DNA of 64,000 nt from Diphasiastrum complanatum (GCA_029204225.1 CM055096.1:70205444-70269443), one strand, 5' to 3'. Shown: positions 1 through 10,995, counted from the first letter of the stretch. A program made the numbers and translations. The notes: generated from the letters alone by a model not told the origin.

Positions 1-212
1 CAATCAAATCCATTTCTTGGCAAGATTTGTTTGAAAGTAGTTTTCACTTCATCTTATCTTCATTCCAGCTTTGTGAGGGAGTGATAGAACTGTGATTATA
101 AGTCCATTTGTTGGATTAGAAATCAAATTTGAGTGAAACACTGCAAGTGTGAGACCTTTGTGAGTTTCAAGTCAATCAAATCTATTTCTTGTTTGTAGAA
201 GTCACTAGTAAG
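1..212 (+). other. Untranslated leader of copia element 1
   Basis: This stretch lies directly upstream of the copia ORF at 213 and shows no coding potential. A 19-base motif starting caatcaaatc occurs at 1-19 and again at 174-192 with one mismatch. No primer binding site (TGGTATCAGAG) is visible, so the 5' LTR and primer site are off the left edge. I infer that it is the element's 5' leader. Confidence 0.5.
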
Positions 213-2369
213 ATGGGATCTGCTGGAGCATACCTTCTAGAAGCTAGTGAGAGGTTGAATTCTACAAATTATGCTATTTGGAAGGTTAGAATGGAGTCAC
301 TCTTAGTGCTCCAAGACCTTTATGAGTTCTTGATTGAAGATGAAGATGAACCTCTAGGTGCACAGGAGTTAGCTAGATACAAGAAGAGATCTAGGCTTGC
401 ACTTCATTGTGTGAAGATGAATGTGAGCAATGATTTGTTGAGAGAAGTATCAGCTTGTACTAACGCTAAAGAGGCTTGGGAGTCTTTAAAATCAATCTAT
501 GAGTCTAGCAACACTTCTAGAGTTCTTATGCTTAGAAATCACATTTTTCAAAGCATGAGGAGAAGTGAGGAGAGTGCACAGGATTATGTACTCAGAATCA
601 AGTCTCTAAATAGGGAGTTGGCTTCCATTGGAGAGAAGATTCATGATGGAGAGCTTGTACAAATTGTCCTTAATGGTCTAGGAGATGACTTTGCAAATTT
701 GGTCCAAAGTTTTGCCATCCAAGACACTTTGCCAACTATAGAAAAACTTCACAGTGTATTAGTGGCTGAAGAGTGTAGGATGCTCCATGCAAAATCTAGG
801 ATGAGTTCCTTGTCTTTGCAGGATGGTGATGAGAAAGCCAATTTCTCAGTCAAGGGCAAAAAGAAGACCAATGGAAAGAAGAAGCATCCAAAGGAGGCCA
901 AAGAAGAGGATGATGCATCAAGCTCAAAGGACAAGTCAAAGCAAAAATGCTTCTTTTGTGGAAGGAAGGGGCATTATGCATCTGAATGCTACAAGAGGCT
1001 AAGAGCACAAGTGGAGGAGGACAAACAAGGAAACCTTGCAAAGGAGGAGGAGGAGGATGAAGTAGATGTATTCTTGATGGCATCTACATCCTCACCAACA
1101 AGCAATAGCAATTCAAGAGATAATTGGTGGATCGACAGTGGGGCTAGCTCCCACATGTCTTGTGAAAAGGACTTTTTCTCAAACTTACACTCTTTCAATG
1201 CTGCTAAAAAGTTTGTCTTTACTGCAAATGATGAAGAGTGTAGGATAGATGGTGTTGGTACCATCTCTTTGTGTCTAGAATCCTCAAAATGCATGGATTT
1301 AGAAAATGTCCTTTATGTACCATCAATCACCAAGAACATGCTTAGTGTTGGTTTACGCTTAGAAAGTGGTCTGGATGTCCACTTTAAGCATGGTGTTTGT
1401 TTCATCTTGAAGAATGATGTTTGCATTGCAAAGGGATTTAAACATGGAAGATTGTTTAAGTTGGAAGCTAGTGTTTCTTTTGAAAGAATGAGCTTGGCAA
1501 AGGAGGAGATCACTCAAGAGGAGATCTTGGCAAAGTGTGATCTTGCTTGCATTGAGGAGGAGCATCAAAAGGAGGAAGATCTTGAGGATCAGCCTCAAAG
1601 CATGAGAGTTCCAAGGGAGTCCTCAATGACAATGGCCGAGTCATCAGGTTGCATGCAAATTGTCCATTCAAGTGTGCATCTTGCAAGGGTGGTGAGCATT
1701 GGAGAGTCTACTATCTTTGAATACTTTTTGGAAAGTATTAGTAGACATGAGGTGACTTGTTTCTTACCTTTAAGATTCATGGTGTTTATTACTTTGTATG
1801 ACAAGACAATGAAATGGGATGCTTTGAAATCTACATTTGTTGTTGATAAAGCAATTTCATTGGATAGCTATTTTTGTAATAGTTTGAATAGTGTCATAAA
1901 AGATGAAACATCATTTGTATTGGAAATCTTTGGGTCCACATGCCTTGAGCATGATCATTCCAATGTAAGGACCAAAGATTATCCTATTTCAATGATAGGA
2001 ATAATGGTAGTGTTTTGCTCTTCAAGTAGAGATTGTAGAATCTACTTGTTTTCAGCCAAAGAATTTGTCAATGGTGGAAATGTGATCTTTCAAGAGTGGA
2101 AGATTTGTAAACTTGAAGAAGCACCTTTGGATCAACACCTTATTCAATTCATTGATGGTTTGGAGTCAAGTCAAGTGGAGGAGCAAGCTCAAGACCCGAG
2201 GACTCCAAGAAGAACCTTGAGTATCAAGATGGAGCCATCTAGGCTCAATCATATGGATCAAGCAAGACAAGTTGTCTTTGGCAACATTATTTATGCACTT
2301 AATATTTTAATTGATGTATCTTCAAGTGCACAAAATGCCTTGGAATCCATGGCTTGGCATGATGTTTAG
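213..2369 (+). CDS. Ty1/copia gag-protease polyprotein, intact, non-autonomous
   Basis: One uninterrupted frame of 718 codons from the ATG at 213. The reading frame is open slightly further upstream, but MGSAGAYLLEAS looks like a true copia gag start. The N-terminal half is a UBN2-type gag (motif STNYAIWKVRMESLL). A CCHC zinc knuckle (CFFCGRKGHYASEC) lies near residues 246-259, and a retropepsin-like motif (WWIDSGASSHM) near 305-315. A GAG-pre-integrase-like segment ends near residue 420 at GRLFKLEAS. The remaining 300 residues have no HHCC or DDE integrase and no reverse transcriptase. Only a proline/arginine-rich patch (QDPRTPRRTL) and the last 25 residues faintly recall the integrase-RT linker and RT start of full elements. 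It would package RNA and process gag but needs another element's integrase and RT. The lack of any stop suggests recent activity or selection. Confidence 0.85.
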   Translation: MGSAGAYLLEASERLNSTNYAIWKVRMESLLVLQDLYEFLIEDEDEPLGAQELARYKKRSRLALHCVKMNVSNDLLREVSACTNAKEAWESLKSIYESSNTSRVLMLRNHIFQSMRRSEESAQDYVLRIKSLNRELASIGEKIHDGELVQIVLNGLGDDFANLVQSFAIQDTLPTIEKLHSVLVAEECRMLHAKSRMSSLSLQDGDEKANFSVKGKKKTNGKKKHPKEAKEEDDASSSKDKSKQKCFFCGRKGHYASECYKRLRAQVEEDKQGNLAKEEEEDEVDVFLMASTSSPTSNSNSRDNWWIDSGASSHMSCEKDFFSNLHSFNAAKKFVFTANDEECRIDGVGTISLCLESSKCMDLENVLYVPSITKNMLSVGLRLESGLDVHFKHGVCFILKNDVCIAKGFKHGRLFKLEASVSFERMSLAKEEITQEEILAKCDLACIEEEHQKEEDLEDQPQSMRVPRESSMTMAESSGCMQIVHSSVHLARVVSIGESTIFEYFLESISRHEVTCFLPLRFMVFITLYDKTMKWDALKSTFVVDKAISLDSYFCNSLNSVIKDETSFVLEIFGSTCLEHDHSNVRTKDYPISMIGIMVVFCSSSRDCRIYLFSAKEFVNGGNVIFQEWKICKLEEAPLDQHLIQFIDGLESSQVEEQAQDPRTPRRTLSIKMEPSRLNHMDQARQVVFGNIIYALNILIDVSSSAQNALESMAWHDV

Positions 2370-2577
2370 TTTTGAAGTGTGCTACATGTATATAGACACA
2401 TTTATGGAACATCTTGTAAGGGATCCTCTAAGAGGTGGTGAAAGATCCTTCATGGACATCATTCTCTATTGGAGTCTCAAAAGTTCCTTCTTTGTAGCTG
2501 GATTTTTTTAGACACTTCTAAAAGCTTTCATTGATCTATCAAGAGAGTTGTAAATAGATCAAGCTAAATTTGAGGAG

Positions 2578-3279
2578 TGTGAAGAATTGCCAAAAATTGG
2601 CAAATCTAGCTTGATAAAAAACCATGTAGAATAGTGTAAATTGTGTACACAAGTGGGTCCCACACATGTGAGGCCATGATGCCACATGGGAAACCCATCC
2701 TAATGTAGGTTAGGTCAAGTCAAGAGAGTTGGTCATGTCTATTTGGTGGTCATCCCTACTTTATAGGACCTACACCTAAGTTTAAGGTGAAAATTTGACC
2801 AACTAGCTACCTACCAAGCATAACTCTAGGAAATAGACTAGGGTTTCGTTTTAGGTCAAGGAGAGTGAGTTAACTTCCTTATTACATGCTGGAAATCCAC
2901 CTAACTTCAAGAAGGAAGTCGAATTTGCTATGTATTCCCTCTCTCCATAGTGAGAAGATAGAAAATTTTTGGAGCTCATTGGCAATCTCAAGCTAGTTCA
3001 CTATGTACATTGAGTTTTTGTGATCCAAATGAAACCAAATCAATTTCTACTTGTTTCTCAGGTTTAAGGCCGTACTACAGCCTGTAGTACACACGTGTGG
3101 GCTCGGATTTCAATGTTTATCAATGCTTTTGATTGTTAATGCTTGTTGTTTGTCAAATTGCCAATCTATATCAACTTTTTTTGTGTCTAGTTTTTTGATA
3201 GATTGTTAAGCAAGCATCCAATCACTCTTGTGGATCTTTTGTAGATCCATTTATGGTCCTAAAGTACAGTACTTTCACA
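2578..3279 (+). repeat. 3' LTR of copia element 1
   Basis: The LTR starts TGTGAAGAATTGCC right after the purine-rich tract ttgaggag (2570-2577), a polypurine tract, and ends AGTACTTTCACA. The terminal inverted bases TGTGAA/TTTCACA match the TG...CA rule. Length is 702 bp. Its partner is off the left edge. The sequence just after it (from about 3281) is the interior of another element's LTR, so this element inserted there. Confidence 0.8.
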
Positions 3280-3932
3280 AATACGACCCTCAGCTATGTG
3301 CCAACTTAAAAATTTGGAAGCGGCCTTACAACTGGCGCTTTTACCGAACACTGAAACCCAGAAGGTAATCAGAGTCAGTTTGAGGAAAATCCCACTTTAT
3401 TGATAAATCTGAGAAGGTTACATTTCAAGTGTGTGACCGACCCTAGTCTCGGGGGCGCTAGCATGCCAAGGCGAGAGCCATGACAACATTCCAACAAGGG
3501 AGGCTGAGACTTGGTTGGAGCTCGTCCTGAGTCGCAACCCGCATTCCCCTATAGTATTGGTGTGATTCGGCACCCCCCCTCATACCAAGCACTCTACCCA
3601 ACCTGGTAAATCAGGTTTTTCTCTCTCTAGGATTTTCTCTTTCTAGAGAGTCATTTTCTCTCTCTAGATTTTATTGATCTCCAGGCTTCCTTTAATCATG
3701 CCTAGATCGTGTGAGATGATTGCACATCGATCCGAGCTCTCTGGACTCCGCTAGAATCGATCAAAGATTTTCAGCCATAGGAACTTGGCGCCGGCTGGAT
3801 TGTGGTCACAGTGGCGCCGGGAGCGGCGACGACACCGTTGGCGCCGGGAGTAGCAGGGGCGCTGCTGGCGCCGGGGACATAGCTGGCGTCGATGGCGCCG
3901 GAAGTAAAGCTTGTAAAGGTAGCTTTACAACA
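3280..3932 (-). repeat. 3' LTR (partial) of the LARD-like element
   Basis: Matches 6865-7507 nearly base for base. It holds a GC-rich tail of GGCGCC units near 3788-3902. It begins (minus strand) TGTTGTAAAG at 3932 and is interrupted at 3280 by the copia 3' LTR. Confidence 0.75.
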
Positions 3933-3945
3933 TCCACCCCACCTT
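3933..3945 (-). other. Polypurine tract of the LARD-like element
   Basis: The minus strand reads aaggtggggtgga immediately before the LTR start. Position and purine content are what plus-strand priming needs. Confidence 0.6.
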
Positions 3946-5790
3946 TATAAAATCTGATGTCCTCATCAGATGTCAGATTAAAGTAAAGGTGTCTCCCAAT
4001 TAAAACAACTATACATTTAAGCTACTTGGCACAGTATTCAATTTACTGGCCACTTTTTATTAACATTGAGATTGGCACACCACAAAACGGAGGCTCAGCT
4101 CTTTGTACTGAAAGATTACATAACTTGAATATATATCTTTGTCTGGGAAAAGCGTAGATTTGATATCGCTTTCGTAAAACCCAAAAACCTTATTAACTGG
4201 TGACAGAGGCCTTTCTTTGAAATGTTTGCCCCTGTCGCTTTTGACTTTCGACTTTGGAACTCCTTTGAGCTCCTGATTTGTCCTTGATGCACTTTGTGTT
4301 GAGCTCCCTTGAGCTCCAAATTTGTTCAGTTCCGCACAGGTATCAAGGCTCCCTGAGCCAAAGGATTTATCACTTGATTGCCCACTTTATGGTCCACTCT
4401 GTGCCTTGTTGCTTCTGCACCTTGATTTCTCTCCTTGTCCCAGCCTGATCTTGATACTTTTCCATCTTGGCTCTTTAAGGTAGGCAAAGATTGAGTACTC
4501 CGCAATGCACCTCTCACTTAGCTTGAAGTAGCTCTTTGAATCAGCCCAAATGTAACCATTGACCTCGTGGAAAGCCAAAGGGTCGCACCAGTTTGATCCG
4601 CATCAGAACTATCTCTTCGCGTTTGTTTGAAGCACCATGTCCGTCTCGCAAAACTTGACTTTCACAATTCCATCACTGGTCAGTTGCCTCACAGTCAAAA
4701 CAAGAAGTGTACATCGAGCTTGGCTTCAAGTAGCTCTCTTTGAATCAGACACATGCACCCAGAGTTTGCACTAGTCCGATCTCAACGCGAACTGTCCCTT
4801 AGCGTCCGTTCGAAATACCAAGTCTCTCATGCAAGACTCAACTTTCACAGTTCTTTCATTGATCGGCTGCCTTACACGTAACACAAGCCAGTGTACTCAT
4901 ATGTTTCCTCATCATTGCTAGTCCAGAGAAAGCCTATAACAAACTTTCCTTTCCACAACAAAAACTTGTCAACTTATTAGGTCCAAAGTTCGCCAGTCTC
5001 CTCGTGTGAGTATGGCTAGGTCACCTTGAATTTGCCCCCGTTTTGATCAACTTTCATTCAATATTTGCCCCAAGAGAGAGGTGTGTGATATAGTTCCCCT
5101 CCACTTATAAAATCAGCTGATCGGACTTAGAGTAGAGTTCTTCGGACAAAAAGCCTTTCCAACACTTTGCTTCCCATCTGCTAGGATTATGGCTCGATCC
5201 AACTTGTTGCCGATCTCTGAAGAGGATCCTAGTCTTTCCCCTTTGAGGAAAAACCCAACTGATACTGGATATCACCCATGATCAGTGAGTTTCAGTTCCG
5301 AAGGTGGCCATCCCAAAATGAAGATCAACTGCTCCATAGAAGATCTCCCCTGAAATTGCCCTTTCCAACTTTTTGACTTTCTGCTTGCGTCTGGTAGGCG
5401 TTGTCGCAAATGAAACTAACCCAAGAAACAGGCTAGCCATCCACCCTTTGCAAACATTGAGTCGTTTTGTTGCCGTTCACATGCGAGTACTTGAACTGCA
5501 AATCTGCCCCACAGATTCTGTAGTCCTCTTTGATTGATGGTATCAGCCTTCAAAAGAAAATGTTCTTTCTCGAGCCATCAGCTCATTGTATCACAAGCAA
5601 TCATGCAAACCAGGCAAAGCACGAGTACTAAGACTCAGCATGAATACATACAAGTAAGACACTCAGGCAGGTTTACTAACAAGTAACAAAGACAAGGTCC
5701 CCCTTTGAGATGGTCCTGCCAACGGACCTTTGCCTGGTCGCGCCCATACAAATCGATCACAGAATCAGCCCACATAGGACACCCCTCCAA
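3946..5790 (-). other. Internal non-coding region of the LARD-like element
   Basis: About 1.8 kb with only scattered ORFs under 70 codons and no recognisable gag, protease, integrase or RT motif on either strand. A short palindrome (ctgatgtcctcatcagatgtcag, interrupted) sits near 3953-3976. Confidence 0.5.
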
Positions 5791-5794
5791 CTAT

Positions 5795-6200
5795 CCGTGC
5801 TTTCACCATTAAACAGCACATTGCCTCAGTCACGCCCCACCACTTTTTGGTCTATAGCCCTTATAGCTAAACGATCGGCAGCTATCCCGCACCAGCAGCT
5901 AACCACCCGTGCTTTACACCCGAATTCGAGCAGCATCTCTGTATCAATGGTTAACCCGTACAGTTCGAATATGTCGCCCCGCACCCCACAAGGTACAGAT
6001 CGTGCTTTCACCTCCCTAGGCAGCACTTTGCCTCATCCGTCCTACGTGCAGACAGCGCCAGGCCCGAACCGCGAGAATTGACCGTGCTTACACCTCAAGG
6101 GCAGCACCTTGACTCATCAAGTCCCTCGTTCTGCCGACCACCCCGACCGTGGACGCACCCGTGCTTACACTGTGGGTAGCACCTTGCACAACAGTTGTCT
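5795..6200. repeat. Degenerate tandem repeat with GTGCTT...AGCA motif
   Basis: A motif of the form cgtgcttwcacc followed 8-15 bases later by agcac-ttgcctca recurs near 5799, 5907, 6000, 6082 and 6160, so spacing shrinks from about 108 to 78 bp. It lies just inside the primer site of the LARD-like element. The 123-codon ORF over it (5710-6081) follows the repeat and is probably not a gene. Confidence 0.5.
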
Positions 6201-6257
6201 TGATGAACCCCAAACCGTGGCCATTTTCGTGAGATCCGCATAGCTGACCGGCCAGTC

Positions 6258-6270
6258 GGCTCTGATACCA
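6258..6270 (-). other. Primer binding site, initiator Met-tRNA type
   Basis: The minus strand reads TGGTATCAGAGCC, the complement of the plant initiator tRNA-Met 3' end. It lies two bases inside the LTR end (...CGCTACA at 6273). Confidence 0.75.
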
Positions 6271-6272
6271 CA

Positions 6273-7507
6273 TGTAGCGCAGGCATCCCAAAGGGAGCCG
6301 GGAACCACGACTTAGCTTCCCAGCCTTCAACTCTTGCCATCCAAACCCACTTGACATACAAGCAACCAACTCGCCAACAATGATCAGACTTAACCAACTT
6401 GAAGTTCCGAAAACCAACATTGAGATCCAATCTGGCGCCATGCCAGATCGAGGGTCCCGATGTGGGTGACTTCCCTCCAAGCAAGCCGCCCGACATACAT
6501 CAAACTTAACCAACTCGAAGCTTCGTTACAAATGAGTAACATCCATTCCAAGCAAAAGGTCTGACTTACATCAGACTTAACCAACTGAAAGCTTCGTCAC
6601 GAGCGTTGGAAGCCAACATGGCGCCACGCCAGACTGGACAGCCATAAACAGGTAACTTCCACCCAAGCAAGCCATCCAATTCAGCCGACAGGTTAGAGCC
6701 CGTTCCCCAAGAGCTTAACCCATTCACGTTCATGCAAGGAACACTCAGAACCACAAGCTGCGACAGATATGGAAACAACCAGTTTCTGAACCAAATGGTC
6801 CCGACAGCATACCGCTGGCGCCACGGACCGAATGGTCCCGATGGCATACCGCTGGCGTCCCGGGATACGACCCTCAGCTATGTGCCAACTTAAAAATTTG
6901 GAAGCGGCCTTACAATTGGCGCTTTTACCGAACACTGAAACCCAGAAGGTAATCAGAGTCAATTTGAGGAAAATCCCACTTTATTGGTAAATCTGAGAAG
7001 GTTACATTTCAAGTATGTGACCGACCCTAGTCTCCGGGGCGCTAGCATGCCAAGGCGAGAGCCATGACAACATTCCAGCAAGGGAGGCTGAGACTTGGTT
7101 GGAGCTCGCCCTGAGTCGCAACCCGCACTCCCCTATAGTATTGGTGTGATTTGGCACTCCCCCTCATACCAAGCACTCTACCCAACTTGGTAAAGCACAT
7201 TTTTCTCTCTCTAGGATTTTCTCTTTCTAGAAAGTCATTTTCTCTCTCTAGATTTTATTGATCCCCAGGCTTTCTTTAATCATGCCTAGATCGTGTGAGG
7301 TGATTGCACATCGATTTGAGCTCTCTGGACTCCGCTAGAACCGATCAAAGATTTTCAGCCATAGGAACTTGGCGCCGGCTGGATTGTGGTCACAGTGGCG
7401 CCGAGAGCGGCGCCGGCGCCGTTGGCACCGGGAGCAGCAGGGGCGCTGCTAGCGCCGGGGACATAGCTGGCGCCGGAAGTAAAGCTTGTAAATGTAGCTT
7501 TACAACA
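6273..7507 (-). repeat. 5' LTR of the LARD-like element
   Basis: Starts TGTTGTAAAG at 7507 and ends ...GCTACA at 6273 on the minus strand. The minus-strand CAATAAAG near 6980 is a possible polyadenylation signal. The stretch 6273-6864 contains three diverged copies of a unit with catcaracttaaccaact (near 6380, 6495 and 6570) and paired ggcgcca motifs. The 643-bp outer part is duplicated at 3281-3932. Confidence 0.65.
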
Positions 7508-7815
7508 GTATTGGCAGTGGGGTTGTGGGTTGCTAGGTGCAATACAATCTTATGCAGACTCACATATGGAGTATAGGTAGCAAGGTTGCAAGCTACAACT
7601 TTCAGCAAAATGTGATGTTAACCCACATTAGCATGCATGCATACACTGATGCTTTATTTTGCCTCCCTCCCGATACTACCAGTGTTTTGCTTAGCTTGAA
7701 AGGGGGAGTTGCATTGGGCTTCTAGCCCTTTTTTTTGTGAAAAAATCATTTTGATTATCTAGAGAGGCGGTACAGAGAGAGATGATGTCATCTTGATCTC
7801 CCTTTCTATGCAATC

Positions 7816-7859
<44 letters not shown>

Positions 7860-10000
7860 GGACCTTATATGTAATGAAGGGTTTTGTACAATTTGCTTTA
7901 TGCAACAATATGAACATACGTTTTGCCAACAGCTTAATGAGGTGTGTACCATGTGGCAAAATGAGATAGGAAGTTGCACAATCATGAGTACATTCTCTCT
8001 CTTGCACCATAAAAAAAGGCTTCCCATCATGTGGAAGGGCCACAACATCCTTTTGCACTAGAGGGCCACGTATAATTTACTTTATGTAACCATATGAACA
8101 TATTCTTATCCATGGTATGCAACCATATGAACATATTCTTATCCAGGGGTTCACGAATTGTGGTAAAATGAGATATTTGGGTTACCTTGACTAGAAAACC
8201 CTTTTATAATTATTTATATTATTTTTTGGGTGGTGTGGGTGAGGTCATCCTCCAAGGCCTTTCTAAGAAGGGACACGAATCTAATTTGAGGTCTTTGTTC
8301 ATTTTTGGAGTAGCCTCCCAACAAAAGCTTGTGTAGAATCTATAGAGCCTTCCTCCATTTCCTTTGATGAATTTATTTCTCGTGTATAATTAATTGTGTC
8401 GCTACTCATTTTAAAAGGTTTGCTTCATTGAGTAAGGAACGACAAATTCCTTTGTAAAAAATGAAAAAGCAAATAATTTTTGCTTTGTACGGTGAAGAAA
8501 CTTGGATACCATTTTCAACTACCTTTTCCAAAAAATTGTTTCTAAGGGCCACCAATTCTTTTTTTTTTGTTGTTGCTGCAAGTGCGCGCTCTCAGACTTT
8601 CCATTATAGCGTACTACTACTGCCCTTGTCCTGTCTTGATGCCAAACGCTCACACACTCACCCGTGCTATCATCTCCTCTGGCCTCTGCTCGTGCTCCGT
8701 CACTTCTTTCTTCTTCTTCTTCTTCTTCCGATAATTATTGCAACGCTTCCTAAAAAAGTATACCGTTACATCCGGCGACCTTGTAGCATCAGAAAAGAAA
8801 TCGGTATGATCGTGACCTGATGCTACATGTCACCCTACCTGACAACCCACTTCACTTACCGGCTCACCAGTGCTCGTATAAACGTTTGAAACCAACTTTA
8901 TGAAAAACCCACAACATTTCTGTGAAATCTACAAAAGCTTACAATAAGACCTTAAAATCTGAAATTTACAACTAAAACTACTTGATTTTAGACGATTAAA
9001 AAAGTTACAGATCTAAAAATCAATCCATGAAATGCTAATTCCAACAATTGTCCCTGTTCGTATTTGTTAATTTTTCACGAGCACCTTGGCCCACAGATAC
9101 ACAACATATCTCTCTCGCCTGCTGCTGACCTCATCTGATTATGTTAGCCAGGCTTCCTCAGCGTTACTGCTCTCACTGTTATTGCTTACTACAATACAGA
9201 CTCTAGTCTCTCACACTTCACTCTATTATTACATGCGTGCGCCACACTTGATGTAGCAGATCTGTGGTCGACTCTACCTGCTGCGGCTTGTCTGTCTAAC
9301 ACATTTTCTGTCATAGAGCTCAAAGTCGTTGTCCATCTTCGATTTCTCTACTGGCTGACTCTTCATCGGTTTCGATTCCCTGCTGGCTGCTGAGCCTCAT
9401 GGCTTGCAGTTCCTTCGTGGAGACTCAAACTTAAGAGAATTATGGGGTGTGCGGCGACGGAAGTGTGAGCGTAGGCGCTAATTATTATAACAGGACCTAC
9501 TATAGAGCTCCATTGACTGATTGATATGGTGCAGATGGGTAGTTTGTAACTGACGTGCCTTTGATTACGTTAGATGGCTGCAGCTTAGCTGCTGGAGCTA
9601 CAGTTTACCATCTCAATTCAAGTGGGTAGTTTGTAAGCGTAGCCTTTGGCTTTGTTTGCACCAGTGTGCATCAGCTACAGGCTCCAATTATTCTTGCTTG
9701 TGATGGGCGAGTCCAAATGTGTTCGCCCTTGATCTTAGCTATAAGTTCTAGTTGTGCTGTCTGCTCCGCCAATAGCTCTTTTTTATTATCCCGTTCCTTT
9801 ATCATCTCTTTTCCAGCTTGCTTTTAGACACAATTGAAGCCAGATTCGCAATGAGTTGAGCAGATGGTTGTGCTGCAAGAAGATTCAAAACTTATTGAAG
9901 TCGTAACAAGCTTTTGCATATCTTATACTTACGATGCTGTGTTGGGAAAGGTCCCCGATTTGAGGAATAAGATTTGCAATCATAAGTCATCTCACATAGA
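7508..10000. other. Intergenic region without a recognisable gene
   Basis: A (CT)n tract lies at 7818-7856. A 30-base unit (atgaacatattcttatcca core) is tandemly duplicated near 8085-8145. ORFs here, including one of 119 codons at 8461-8820, have low-complexity composition and no family features. A CTT/TTC-rich patch sits near 8705-8730. A 47-codon reading frame near 9864-10004 (MVVLQEDSKLIEVV...) could be a 5' exon or uORF of the next gene. Confidence 0.4.
7818..7856. repeat. (CT)n microsatellite
   Basis: About 19 perfect CT dinucleotides. Confidence 0.95.
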
Positions 10001-10077
10001 ATAGGTCAGCAACAGAGTTTATTCGTGATACATTATCCCAGACTCAGAGTCGAATCTGTTTTGCACATGAGACAGAT

Positions 10078-10995
10078 ATGCACATCTCTCAAAATGAAAT
10101 TGAGTTTAAGTGGACGGATCAGCTTTCGCGTTCTGCTTGTTTAAATCTTGAGACGTCAAGTGCAGCTTCAGTTTCTGTCGATACCTCCATGGAGAAGCCA
10201 ATTTCCCTGCAGGTACTGCCAGCATATGTGCCTCGGCACAGTTTATGTTCAAAGGATGACAGCATGTTGATAAGATCAAAACAGCAAACATCAACGTTGT
10301 CCACGTTCAATAGTTTTAGAGGACTATCCCGTGTCCTCGATAACGTTGTCCAACCCAATAGCTCATCCAAAGCGGCGGTACAGTATCGGCCAAAAGCTTC
10401 CTCCTTGCGACAGCTTATTTGCAATGATAGCGCATTTCCACTGAGTCATCATAGATCCAAGCAGGCGGAGCAATTATGCAATCGTACAACAAGACAGGAA
10501 GAGACCAATATTTCTCAAAAAAAGAAGCGCAATAGGATCCGATCTCTGAGCTACGTTCATATTTCACCGGACGGAAGCCATGACTGCAATTCATCTCCCA
10601 GAAGACAATGGCTCACAACAGGATCAGCCATGACTCAAATAGAAGCTGAGCCACTGGGATTAACAGATCACAGAAGATTTGCCAGTCAATCCAAAACTTC
10701 CGCTCAAAGACTCGCGCATAGGGAATGCTGCAAGTGCAATAGAAAGATGTCAGCTGAGATTGTTCAAGCAATGTCTGCATTGGCGGGCGATGGAGAGCCG
10801 CGGTCTTTGAGGCTGTGCAACTCCTGCGACTCTCAGCTTCCTTCTACATCTTCTTCTGCTCCTCCTCCTCATACCAGCAGTCATGCAGTGAGACGCCAAA
10901 GCCTTTGTAGTAGTTTGAGAAAGCTAGGCAAAACATTTAATTTTTTGCACAAATGGAAGGTGTGTGGGTGGAGGGGTAGCTCCACACTCCAATAG
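10078..10995 (+). CDS. Unrecognised 305-aa protein with CxxC pairs and basic C-terminus
   Basis: Not recognised. The frame codes for 305 residues with mixed, non-repetitive composition, serine-rich and basic. Near residues 219-250 are two cysteine pairs (CCKC and CNSC) about 33 residues apart, possibly a small zinc-binding fold. A lysine/arginine run (KKKRNRIR) near residue 147 resembles a nuclear signal. The tail is basic. No transposon motif is present, so it is a candidate host gene. The frame stays open upstream of the ATG to a TAG at about 10001-10003, next to possible splice acceptors (catag, gtcag), so this may be the last exon of a larger gene. Function is unknown. Confidence 0.45.
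   Translation: MHISQNEIEFKWTDQLSRSACLNLETSSAASVSVDTSMEKPISLQVLPAYVPRHSLCSKDDSMLIRSKQQTSTLSTFNSFRGLSRVLDNVVQPNSSSKAAVQYRPKASSLRQLICNDSAFPLSHHRSKQAEQLCNRTTRQEETNISQKKKRNRIRSLSYVHISPDGSHDCNSSPRRQWLTTGSAMTQIEAEPLGLTDHRRFASQSKTSAQRLAHRECCKCNRKMSAEIVQAMSALAGDGEPRSLRLCNSCDSQLPSTSSSAPPPHTSSHAVRRQSLCSSLRKLGKTFNFLHKWKVCGWRGSSTLQ

Larger units (their letters stand above)
3280..7507 (-). mobile_element. Non-coding LTR retrotransposon (LARD-like), cut by copia element 1
   Basis: Two direct repeats, 3281-3932 and 6865-7507, match at about 94-95% by eye, apart from a 9-bp indel near the end. Read on the minus strand each starts TGTTGTAAAGC. The left copy is preceded by a polypurine tract (3933-3945). The right copy runs down to 6273, where an initiator-Met primer site begins, so the 5' LTR is about 1235 bp. 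The internal region, 3946-6257, has only short ORFs that resemble nothing I know. It looks like a large retrotransposon derivative that depends on other elements' proteins. The missing part of the 3' LTR should lie left of copia element 1, outside the window. Confidence 0.7.

Noticed and set aside
5710-6584. Overlapping ORFs of 60-140 codons on both strands
   Set aside because: They lie in the degenerate repeats and LTR of the LARD-like element, overlap in several frames and show no family motif.
8461-8820. 119-codon ORF near (CTT)n
   Set aside because: Low-complexity Leu/Phe runs from pyrimidine-rich DNA; no supporting evidence.
9430-9470. MGCAATEV start resembling a myristoylated plant protein
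   Set aside because: The frame stops after eight codons.
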